A program made the position numbers and the translations under genes. Source: Paracentrotus lividus (lineage: Eukaryota > Echinodermata > Echinoidea > Camarodonta > Echinidae). Taken from it: a stretch of 64,000 nucleotides of DNA. The notes under the pieces are model-generated. The model was given only the letters and a program-made list of their open reading frames with translations, searched no databases and was not told where the DNA came from. The stretch is from positions 13,450,157 to 13,514,156 of the forward strand of contig CALNVZ010003433.1 of assembly GCA_940671915.1 (NCBI GenBank), written 5' to 3'. Shown piece by piece: positions 59,494-64,000 of this stretch. Numbering within the stretch: position 1 is the first letter of the stretch; each line of letters begins with the position of its first letter.

Positions 59494-61956
59494 GTCGTGA
59501 TGATGATGATCAGTAAGATGAAAGAACTTCAAGAGATATTGCAGGGAGATCTCACTCTGAGTGAGAAGCAGCATCTTAGGAGAAGCATAGAGAGACAGAG
59601 GCTCGGAAAGAACAAGGAGATGCTGTCAAAGGTCAAGGTCATAGGGGTCACATGTGCGGCCTGTAGCTTCCCTTGCATCAAGAACCTGACCCTCCCGGTG
59701 AGATGATAAGAGTTGTAGAGCAATGATGATGGTAATAATGGTTATAATGATGGTGGTGGTAGTGATGAGTTTGGCAATGATGATAATGGTGGTGATATTG
59801 ATGATAGGGTTGATAATGATGATGACAATGAAGGTGATGATGATGGTGGTGATGATGATGAGGATGAAGGTGATGATGATGATCATGGTGATGATGATGA
59901 GGATGGTGGGGATGATGGTGATGATGATGATGATGATGATAATAATAATGATGATAATGGTGGTGGTAGTGATGAGTTTGGCAAAGATGATAGTAATAAT
60001 GATATGATGATGGTGATAATGAAGATGACATTGATTAGGAAGAAGAAGGTACTGATAATATCGATGATGATGGTGGTGGTGGTGATGATGAAGATGAGGA
60101 AGAAGAAGAAGATGGTGATGATATTGTTGAAAGAGATGATGATAAATGTGTTGATGGTGATGATAGTGACAATGATGATGATGATGGTGAAGATAGCAAT
60201 TATATTGATGATGATGATGATTAAGAAAAAGATGAAAATATTATTGAATGTCCACACAGTTATTAATTTTAGGGGATCATCGAACTACCATTATCATGAA
60301 TCTCTCTGTTGTTGTTCCCATCAGGTCGTCTTACTGGATGAATGCAGTCAGATGATGGAGCCGTCTTCCCTCCTCCCTATGGCTAGGTTTGGATGTGAGA
60401 AGCTGGTTCTAGTAGGAGATCCGCATCAGTTAGACCCTACAATACAGGGTTCGGAGTCGGCGCACAAATCAGGACTAGAACAAACTCTCTTTGATAGACT
60501 TACACTCATGGTAATAAGATATCTCAGATCTTGATTAATATTGTTCATAATGGAAGTAAATAGTAGTTACCCTAAAAAAAAAATTACAATTTTCAGCTGA
60601 AGTCAATATCTAATTGTGTCCCAGGCAGGATGCAGATAGCTTTCAAAGTTTCAGTCAGTTTAGTTTTTATTAATACTTTGCCTGCTTCCTTCGACTCAGT
60701 CACAATCCATTCACAACGGCTGAGGCGCATTTTATTCTGCTGTTTGGACACACAAACAATAGAAGTGAATATGTTGTGTAGTGTGTGGTTCCACCTTTCA
60801 TTGCATTGTATTCACTTACATTGTTTACATTGAAAATTTCTTGTAAAAATGGGAAATTAAATGATCAATAGACAGGACGTGTCTTCAGAATGCGGCAGGT
60901 CAATTAAATGTGGCAGAGGAGGGATTATGTACTTGGGCATAGAGTTAAAAGGATGATACAGACAAATGCTAATACAAAAAAAATTGTTAATAACCAATGA
61001 AAAAATCTATTTCTTATTTTCTTGAAGACAAGTACAAATGCGTGAAATGGATTATTAGCTATAATGGAATTCTCTTGAAATAAAGAATTTTAGTGGTCAT
61101 GAGAACTTTGTTATGAGGAAATTTGCTTGTATAATTTTTATCAATTTTAGGTGTTGTATGCATTACTTTCATTGCAATGACGTTGTCAAAGCTCTCACTT
61201 TGAAATGTTTTTTTTTTTCTCATGAGATTTATTGGAAATTATGCTTTCAGGGCTACGACCCCATCATGTTAAGAACACAGTATCGATGTCATCCCTGTAT
61301 CAGTAGCCTAGCTAACAAGCTCTTTTACGATGGTCAGCTATTAGACGGTGTCATAGAGGAAGACAGGCCCCCTCTACTGGTAAGCATCTCATGACATACC
61401 TTTATACCTTGTCGTAAGTGTCTTAGTCTAGTGGTCGTATCACTTGACTGGGGATGCAAAGGTCGTGAGTTTGATTCCTGGCACTGGCACTTATGTCCAC
61501 TCCACCCAGGTGGAAATGGGTACCCGGGAGGATAATTCTATATGGGCGCCTATAAATGCAAGGCAGCCAGACAGTACAAGTATGGAATGAATCCTATGAA
61601 ATAGTAAAGCGCTTTGAGCAGTTTAACTGGAAAAGCTTGAAATTAAATCCAGGGTTGAAGTTCATAGCAAAGCTATTGTCAGAGAATCTTTTCTTTTTTC
61701 TTATATGTATGAAATAAACCTTGAATTGATTATCTTTACTACAGCCCAACCTCCCAACTCTGTGCTTCTTCAACATCTCTCATGGCCGAGAGATGAGTGC
61801 AAGGGATGGTAGCTTCCACAACGATCCAGAGGCTAGCTTTGTGGTGTTCCTCATCAGCAGCATGGTGGAGATGGGGATTTCCCCTCAAGATGTAGGGGTC
61901 ATCACACTTTATAAGGCCCAGGTCAGCCGGATTAGGATGTTGCTGCAAACATCGAG
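38820..61956 (+). CDS. ZGRF1: ZGRF1-type 5'-3' DNA helicase (22 exons seen, 3' end outside window)
   Basis: Spliced gene; exons are listed separately below. The product begins with a DUF2439 domain (residues 1 to about 85, motif VLYTHQKRKKAKVWQDGILK), then a very long Ser/Asp/Gln/His-rich linker, a GRF zinc finger (about 2331-2374) and an SF1B helicase core: Q-like LNPDQSAAL, Walker A GVFGAGKS (about 2628-2635), Walker B LLDECSQM (about 2784), motif III LVGDPHQLDP, LRTQYRCHP, and GVITLYKAQ. This domain order is that of metazoan ZGRF1, known in human as a helicase that stimulates RAD51 strand exchange and aids interstrand-crosslink repair in the nucleus. All 22 exon junctions keep frame with GT-AG sites. 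About 2,954 codons are present, already longer than human ZGRF1 (about 2,100), mainly from exons 4, 5 and 7. The final helicase motifs and stop codon are not in the window. Identity is strong; the exact start of transcription is not resolved. Confidence 0.94.
39205..39345 (-). mobile_element. tRNA-derived SINE in ZGRF1 intron 1
   Basis: Minus strand: CCCCGGTAGTGCAGTGATAG (A-box region) and GGTCACAGGTTCAAATTCCC (B box), followed by AATCTCCTTCAACAAGATAT. Confidence 0.7.
39478..39618 (+). CDS. ZGRF1: ZGRF1 exon 2: core of DUF2439 domain
   Basis: 47 codons, phase 0 to 0, acceptor TTCCAG and donor GTAGGC. Encodes VLYTHQKRKKAKVWQDGILK and the following segment up to LHLK-like VHLKVNQ, the most conserved part of the N-terminal DUF2439 domain. 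Decayed copies of this exon follow in the next intron. Confidence 0.93.
39700..40275 (+). repeat. Three decayed tandem copies of ZGRF1 exon 2
   Basis: The intron holds three sequences resembling exon 2 and its downstream flank, near 39715-39830, 39955-40085 and 40140-40275. Each keeps landmarks such as CTCAAGG(C/T)CAATG or TCAAGATCATT, CCAAGGATCCAAG, GGAGAATGGAA and GATTGGATCAA. Frames are broken by indels and stops, so they are relics. Steps are roughly 195-240 bp. Confidence 0.78.
40621..40803 (+). CDS. ZGRF1: ZGRF1 exon 3: end of DUF2439 domain
   Basis: 61 codons, phase 0 to 0 (acceptor TTTTGCAG, donor GTAAGT). Contains GEELESEKYLITIEEA, matching the ESDRYLITVEE block that ends the DUF2439 domain in vertebrate ZGRF1, then a basic PLKRKRT segment that could serve in nuclear import (inference). 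Confidence 0.93.
40905..41085 (-). mobile_element. tRNA-derived SINE in ZGRF1 intron 3
   Basis: Minus strand: GGTAGCCAAAAGGATAATCG (A-box region) and CCTTGAGTTCAAATCCCAGC (B box), then GGTAAGGCATTTATCTACAT. Confidence 0.65.
41386..42724 (+). CDS. ZGRF1: ZGRF1 exon 4: disordered linker
   Basis: 446 codons plus one base, phase 0 to 1. Opens with GFVPPRQI, equivalent to the GFQGPRQ segment after the DUF2439 domain in human ZGRF1. The rest is rich in Ser, Thr, Gln and Asn with no recognisable fold. One hydrophobic motif, RSTSRILALLGKGRKPFQPP, stands out and may be a short binding motif. Confidence 0.92.
43178..45775 (+). CDS. ZGRF1: ZGRF1 exon 5: long acidic linker with internal repeats
   Basis: About 866 codons, phase 1 to 1 (acceptor ACTCATAG, donor GTGAGC). 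Low-complexity, Asp/Ser/His-rich. Residues encoded by 43906-44800 contain five degenerate repeats that begin with DVFQ, DVCQ, VVQK, DVFQ and DVRVLQ; the later ones step by 153-154 bp (51 codons). No catalytic motif is visible. Expected to be disordered. Confidence 0.92.
46356..46483 (+). CDS. ZGRF1: ZGRF1 exon 6
   Basis: Phase 1 to 0, acceptor CACACAG and donor GTAAGA. Encodes a short basic segment (KTSVRRKATNRSDSSVDWE). Assigned because frame joins exons 5 and 7 exactly. Confidence 0.85.
47082..49203 (+). CDS. ZGRF1: ZGRF1 exon 7: disordered linker
   Basis: 707 codons plus one base, phase 0 to 1. Starts VEGDSPKEGIYWKKY, then Ser/Pro/Asp/His-rich sequence without a known domain. Two similar stretches near its start both carry a (Y/P)YDTP motif (YDTPIGRIDRPASPF and YDTPVQRSSRLALPF), suggesting an old internal duplication. 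Confidence 0.92.
49657..49844 (+). CDS. ZGRF1: ZGRF1 exon 8
   Basis: Phase 1 to 0; acceptor TTCTCTCAG, donor GTGAGT. Gly/Arg/Lys-rich (TRGTGGRERREVKKGFRTP). No domain recognised. An alternative donor four bases upstream (AA|GTGTGAG) exists but breaks frame with exon 9. Confidence 0.85.
50555..50693 (+). CDS. ZGRF1: ZGRF1 exon 9
   Basis: Phase 0 to 1. Encodes ...GIVIPISFPNATSYKQIMTE..., the segment that in ZGRF1 proteins immediately precedes the GRF zinc finger region (LSFPSPQTYKQVFTAAL-like). Acceptor CGTAACAG, donor GTAAAG. Confidence 0.87.
50993..51234 (+). CDS. ZGRF1: ZGRF1 exon 10: GRF zinc finger
   Basis: Phase 1 to 0. Begins EYLNILLHELSHRYH, a conserved helix ahead of the finger, then PPCKHGQPAKMVCVKKDGPN and GRMFYACNNQRENQCK. 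This is a GRF zinc finger: Cys and His at PPCKHG, then the GRxFYxC and C-K steps. GRF fingers bind DNA or protein partners in APE2, TOP3A, NEIL3 and ZGRF1. The finger is completed by FFVWADQ in exon 11. Confidence 0.94.
51574..51998 (+). repeat. Tandem partial copies of ZGRF1 exon 11 with intact acceptor sites
   Basis: Three copies of the acceptor plus 5' part of exon 11 lie just upstream of the real exon: a fragment near 51574-51681, a copy from 51682 (FFVWADQLASQESNNP) and one from 51855 (FFVWAHQLASQTSNNP). Each of the last two follows an acceptor (TTCTCTAAG and TTTTGACAG). None has a convincing donor, and both read into stop codons (the 51855 copy at TGA just before the next acceptor). Steps are 173 and 144 bp. 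Confidence 0.85.
51999..52211 (+). CDS. ZGRF1: ZGRF1 exon 11: end of GRF finger
   Basis: 71 codons, phase 0 to 0, donor GTAAGC. FFVWADQVASQ completes the GRF finger; the rest (RSKITLHNAESIEKF) leads towards the helicase. Chosen over the two upstream copies because only this one has an open frame through to a good donor. Confidence 0.9.
52815..52914 (+). CDS. ZGRF1: ZGRF1 exon 12
   Basis: Phase 0 to 1. Encodes AWVKKYRAQKL and KKLYIKLHRKELSSTYGK, a segment between GRF finger and helicase core; the KLYIKLxRKEHSSxYxKDDLW pattern is typical of ZGRF1-type helicases. Confidence 0.88.
53375..53521 (+). CDS. ZGRF1: ZGRF1 exon 13
   Basis: Phase 1 to 1. DDLWIISKDLTFDP then FIAKSMFHGPSSSNEIEIEP; the F-x-A-K-S-x-F-x-G-P pattern is found upstream of the helicase P-loop in ZGRF1 family members. 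Confidence 0.9.
54786..54900 (+). CDS. ZGRF1: ZGRF1 exon 14
   Basis: Phase 1 to 2. VYGVLACNASSELTCLDNLQ and NPRTFPILPHLISW; a Cys- and Leu-rich segment that links exons 13 and 15 in frame. Acceptor TTGATAG is weak but phase and family position agree. Confidence 0.82.
54939..55186. mobile_element. TTAA-ended MITE in ZGRF1 intron 14
   Basis: TTAACTCTTTGCCTGCC at left and GGGCAAAGAGTTAA at right, 248 bp apart; TTAA at both ends suggests a piggyBac-type target. A related fragment (ACTTTGCCTGCTTCCTTCGA) lies at about 60675 in intron 20. Confidence 0.65.
55765..55852 (+). CDS. ZGRF1: ZGRF1 exon 15
   Basis: Phase 2 to 0. Completes the split codon (C) and encodes ...FVKPSRSCQLNLPASQI, preceding the helicase Q-like motif. 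Donor GTAAGT. Confidence 0.85.
56128..56345 (-). mobile_element. Retroposon tail with (GAATT)n, intron 15
   Basis: Five GAATT/AATTG units at 56128-56158 followed on the plus strand by TTATTCATTAACAACAACAA and GTACAATGGTGAATACAGGT; reads as the reversed 3' end of a CR1/L2-like retroposon. Confidence 0.5.
56866..56983 (+). CDS. ZGRF1: ZGRF1 exon 16: Q-like motif
   Basis: Phase 0 to 1. LYHLNPDQSAALEQVATM and APVTLIH form the N-terminal Q-like motif and the strand entering the P-loop of an SF1B (UPF1-like) helicase. Donor GTAAAT. Confidence 0.92.
57030..57066. repeat. (TC)n microsatellite
   Basis: Uninterrupted CT repeat in ZGRF1 intron 16; shorter TC tracts at about 57279-57298 and 57970-57998 accompany the Walker A exon copies. 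Confidence 0.9.
57345..58021 (+). repeat. Decayed tandem copies of the Walker A exon
   Basis: Fragments of exon 17 and its flank recur at about 57345-57478, 57478-57525, 57728-57853 and 57854-58020. The last is nearly full length and reads GVFGAGRSYILAVMVLLLVK after an acceptor CAG at 57851-57853. It changes the P-loop Lys to Arg. The flank TAATACCTCAGT(C/T)TATT plus a TC-rich tract and CTTTATTCAG recurs with each copy. The two best copies are 168 bp apart. Confidence 0.85.
58022..58187 (+). CDS. ZGRF1: ZGRF1 exon 17: Walker A and motif Ia
   Basis: Phase 1 to 2. GVFGAGKSYLLAVMVLLLVK is the ATP-binding P-loop; LIASTTNVAVDRILLG is motif Ia (TNVAVD) typical of SF1B helicases. Donor GTAAGC at 58188. 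Confidence 0.95.
58624..58701 (+). CDS. ZGRF1: ZGRF1 exon 18
   Basis: Phase 2 to 2. GLLELGFEDFIRVGSLRKIA KP, matching the LLxLGFxxFIRVGSxxKI block of ZGRF1 helicases. Donor GTAAGT. Confidence 0.92.
59146..59356 (+). CDS. ZGRF1: ZGRF1 exon 19a
   Basis: Phase 2 to 0. Encodes a charged helical stretch (EMKELQEMLKGDLTLNEKQH, RRSIERQRLGKNKEML) followed by VIGVTCAACSFPCIKNLTFP, the motif Ic strand that precedes Walker B. An intact second copy lies at 59514-59697. Confidence 0.92.
59395..60235 (+). repeat. Degenerate GAT/TGA trinucleotide microsatellite flanking exon 19b
   Basis: Long imperfect (GAT)n / (TGA)n tract on both sides of exon 19b, with purine-rich GAAGAAGA patches. Produces spurious Met/Asp or His-rich frames. 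Not coding. Confidence 0.9.
59514..59697 (+). CDS. ZGRF1: ZGRF1 exon 19b: intact duplicate exon
   Basis: Copy of exon 19a lacking its first about nine codons. It opens after ATCAG with phase 2, so splicing from exon 18 gives SKMKELQEILQGDLTLSEKQ and ends ...CIKNLTLP at donor GTGAGA, phase 0. Joined after exon 19a it would meet a stop (TAA) at once, so 19a and 19b can only be used in place of one another. Differences are mostly conservative (M/I, K/Q, N/S, V/L, F/L). Could also be a non-used duplicate. Confidence 0.7.
60325..60510 (+). CDS. ZGRF1: ZGRF1 exon 20: Walker B and motif III
   Basis: 62 codons, phase 0 to 0. VVLLDECSQMMEPSSLLPMA carries Walker B (DECS, in place of the more common DEAx), then KLVLVGDPHQLDPTIQGS (motif III) and GLEQTLFDRL. 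Very close to the same block in vertebrate ZGRF1. Confidence 0.96.
61251..61379 (+). CDS. ZGRF1: ZGRF1 exon 21: YRCHP motif
   Basis: 43 codons, phase 0 to 0. GYDPIMLRTQYRCHPCISSL and KLFYDGQLLDGV: the RxQYRxHP motif of the second RecA-like domain in SF1B helicases. Confidence 0.95.
61415..61660 (+). mobile_element. tRNA-derived SINE in ZGRF1 intron 21
   Basis: A-box region TTAGTCTAGTGGTCGTATCA and B box GGTCGTGAGTTTGATTCCTG, then ACCCAGGTGGAAATGGGTAC and AGTAAAGCGCTTTGAGCAGT, a typical SINE body in marine invertebrates. Confidence 0.8.
61745..61956 (+). CDS. ZGRF1: ZGRF1 exon 22: last exon seen
   Basis: Phase 0 to 2. PNLPTLCFFNISHGREMS, SFHNDPEASFVVFLISSM and DVGVITLYKAQVSRIRMLL, the strand-helix unit before helicase motif V. 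Ends at AG|GTAAAA with an open split codon, so at least one more exon (motifs V and VI) must lie beyond position 64000. Confidence 0.92.
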
Positions 61957-63200
61957 GTAAAACGGGTTATACTGACGATGACAAAAAAATTTGAGAATAC
62001 AGATAGTCATGACCACTTGTACAGCATTTGTGTCAAAATTGACAAACTGTTTTAATGATGGGCTATTCCTGTGTCAGTGTAGTCATAATTGCATTTTATG
62101 AGGCCTATGTTGACAGGATCAGAATGATCAATGCTTGGAAATAATTTTAGATGTGTTCCAGCCTATCAACCATACAGCTATTCATTGAAGGTTGTAACTG
62201 TAATTGCGTCGTTGTATCTAAAAAGTGATTTCGTTCTTCTTTTCTTTTTTTCCCTTTTTTTTTGTGAAGTACAAAAAAAAGAGGGAGAAAAGTGTTGATC
62301 TGATCTTGATTTTTACACGTGTATTTTTGTCTTAAATTATTGTTTGATATCAATATATTTCTTTGAATTTTTTTTTTTTTTTTTTTGTTGCTTGTTTTAA
62401 ATTTATCTGCCAGTCATGACCCCCTGGTTCTTTAAAGTTCAAAGTTCAAAGTTTATTTTCCACATTTTCATAAAAACACGTTAAAAGCATACAATTGAAA
62501 TACACGTACATATAAAACATGATGTCATACGATAACATATTATACAAAAAGTACAAAACAATTAAAAGCATATAAAAATGTGGTGGGATCAAAAGAAGTT
62601 ACCGGTAATAGAAACTTAATAGATTGATCCCATTGTAAATATACATACCTTTATCAAAGGTATAATGCGCTATGGCCCGTTTCACGGTTAGGCGCCACTT
62701 TTCGTCAACCTAGGCATCAAAATTTCAAATTTGATTTGAAATATCAAGGAGCATAATTTATCAATCTTGGGAATGTGAATTTACAAGTAAATGTGATGAC
62801 AGAGCTTAATCATTGCCCCAATCCCCTATGTTATCATAGACACTGTGGAGATTAAGGATATTTAAAGAAAAAACGATATTTCTATCACACAGGCATAACT
62901 TATCGTTCCATGTCTACTACAAATATTTTCACATGTTTACATGATAGAGGGTTATTCAAGGAAACTCTGTTCCAAATTTTATGCTTTTCTATGCATTTTT
63001 CGTTAAAATATAAAGAAATTTAGTGGGAAAAAGGAATACAGGAATGAATATGACATAAGAAAGTTTGTCTCAATTTAAACTTCCTTGTTGATGTATAGTA
63101 TTATTTCATAGAGACAATGACCATGGTGGGGGACATCTACATCTGTAATAGTAACATTGCTAATGTCTGACCTTTTATTTTAAAATCTGGAACAGTAGGT
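61957..63200 (+). other. ZGRF1 intron 22, open at right edge
   Basis: No further helicase exon recognised before the window ends. Contains a T-run (62367-62387) and the retroposon tail at 62437. Confidence 0.5.
62437..62600 (-). mobile_element. Retroposon tail with (AAAGTTC)n
   Basis: TTAAAGTTCAAAGTTCAAAG TTTATTTTCC: three AAAGTTC units next to a T-rich end; third example in this window of a retroposon-like end with its own short tandem repeat. Confidence 0.5.
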
Positions 63201-63203
63201 GGT

Positions 63204-63957
63204 GGTGGATGTGACAAAGCTAAATGTGAACGGACATTTCAAATTTTGACCAATGATAAATAAATAATAAACAGATGGGAACCTATAATTACATTTTTTA
63301 CAGTTGGCAAAATATAATTTTCACTCACAACAGGAGTCGATTATCCCATATATTTCATTTTTTCACAGTTACTGCTAACTGACATAGTGGATGTGACATT
63401 TTTCATGTGAACGGAACATGGTCTTTCTTGTTTTCTTCAAAGATTTTCAATTTAATTGCGTAGAAATACCACTTGGTGTACAGATATTTACAGAACACAA
63501 ATAACTGCTCATAATTTCAGCATTCCGTAAAGTTATGAGTGCCTAAAAGGCATTGTGGGTGGATGTGACAAAATCAGATGTGAACGGACATTTTTCCATT
63601 TCCCACCTAAAGAGCCTAAAACTTCATGATGAGTAAAGATCTAGATACTGATCTAGTACATAGAGTCAGTGGAGTATTCATAGCGAATATCATTTCAATT
63701 GGTAAGCAGAGTATTCTTTTTCAGAGCAGCATGGTGGATGTGACATGTGAACGGACATATGGCATATATATTTTCATATTTATTGTAAATTTTAAGTAAC
63801 ATGAAAATCTCTTTTTCAGTCATAATTATCAACTAAATAAAGAAGATAAAATATCCTGTGACTCAAAGCTGATTACCTTTTTAATCTTGAGATAAATATG
63901 AAAATGCAAAACTGAAAAAATAGACTGGTGGATGTGACAAGTGTGAACGGACGTTTG
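63204..63957 (+). repeat. Paired motif GGTGGATGTGACA...TGTGAACGGACA, five copies
   Basis: Copies at 63204-63240, 63386-63420, 63557-63593, 63733-63760 and 63927-63957 (steps about 182, 171, 176, 194). Both halves are conserved; the distance between halves varies from 0 to about 9 bp, and the DNA between copies is unrelated AT-rich sequence. In the ZGRF1 3' intron as far as seen. Confidence 0.85.
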
Positions 63958-64000
63958 TATCAAGAAGTTAAATAAAAACGTAACGTTGAAATTCCTAAAT

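Noticed and set aside
59678..60257. Long His-rich and Met/Asp-rich frames
   Set aside because: They are translations of the GAT/ATG microsatellite around exon 19b and lie in intron sequence.
63204..63957. CRISPR-like array
   Set aside because: Spacing of about 170-195 bp, variable motif interior and the animal genome context rule it out.

Overview
This is a eukaryotic (animal) genomic window: AT-rich, intron-dominated, with canonical GT-AG introns and a high load of transposon debris. The dispersed TACATGTACATG runs, tRNA-derived SINEs and many foldback MITEs suggest a marine invertebrate deuterostome such as a sea urchin. That assignment is inference and was not tested against any database.

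Two genes are recognisable. (1) On the minus strand, three exons (19281-19215, 10826-10653, 9227-9123) encode the N-terminal domain of the mitochondrial calcium uniporter (MCU, or its paralogue MCUB). The first exon and the pore-forming exons were not found; the latter should lie left of the window. (2) On the plus strand, 38820-61956 holds most of ZGRF1, a 5'-3' DNA helicase of crosslink repair and homologous recombination. I resolved 22 coding exons with compatible phases (about 2,954 codons). In order they give the N-terminal DUF2439 domain, about 2,150 residues of low-complexity linker, the GRF zinc finger, and the SF1B helicase core from the Q-like motif through Walker A, Walker B (DECS), motif III and the YRCHP motif. 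The last helicase motifs lie beyond the right edge. The two genes are divergent and about 19.5 kb apart as far as known exons go; they have no obvious functional link.

Between and around them the DNA is mostly mobile-element sequence: a decayed Tc1 element with another transposon nested in it (4.3-7.3 kb), small TIR elements (9.3, 14.5, 15.0, 27.6, 36.0, 36.8, 54.9 kb), large foldback elements (17.3-18.7, 20.6-21.3, 24.9-25.9, 29.2-30.1 kb), a composite array of inverted and direct copies (31.0-35.1 kb), tRNA-derived SINEs, LINE-like 3' tails and microsatellites.

The most notable signal is repeated local duplication of exon pieces. Exons of both genes have decayed tandem copies beside them: MCU NTD exon, ZGRF1 exon 2, the exon completing the GRF finger, and the Walker A exon. 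ZGRF1 exon 19 has an intact second copy that looks like a mutually exclusive exon, and ZGRF1 exon 5 carries internal in-frame repeats. The repeat steps, and those of several non-coding arrays in the window, mostly fall between about 140 and 240 bp.
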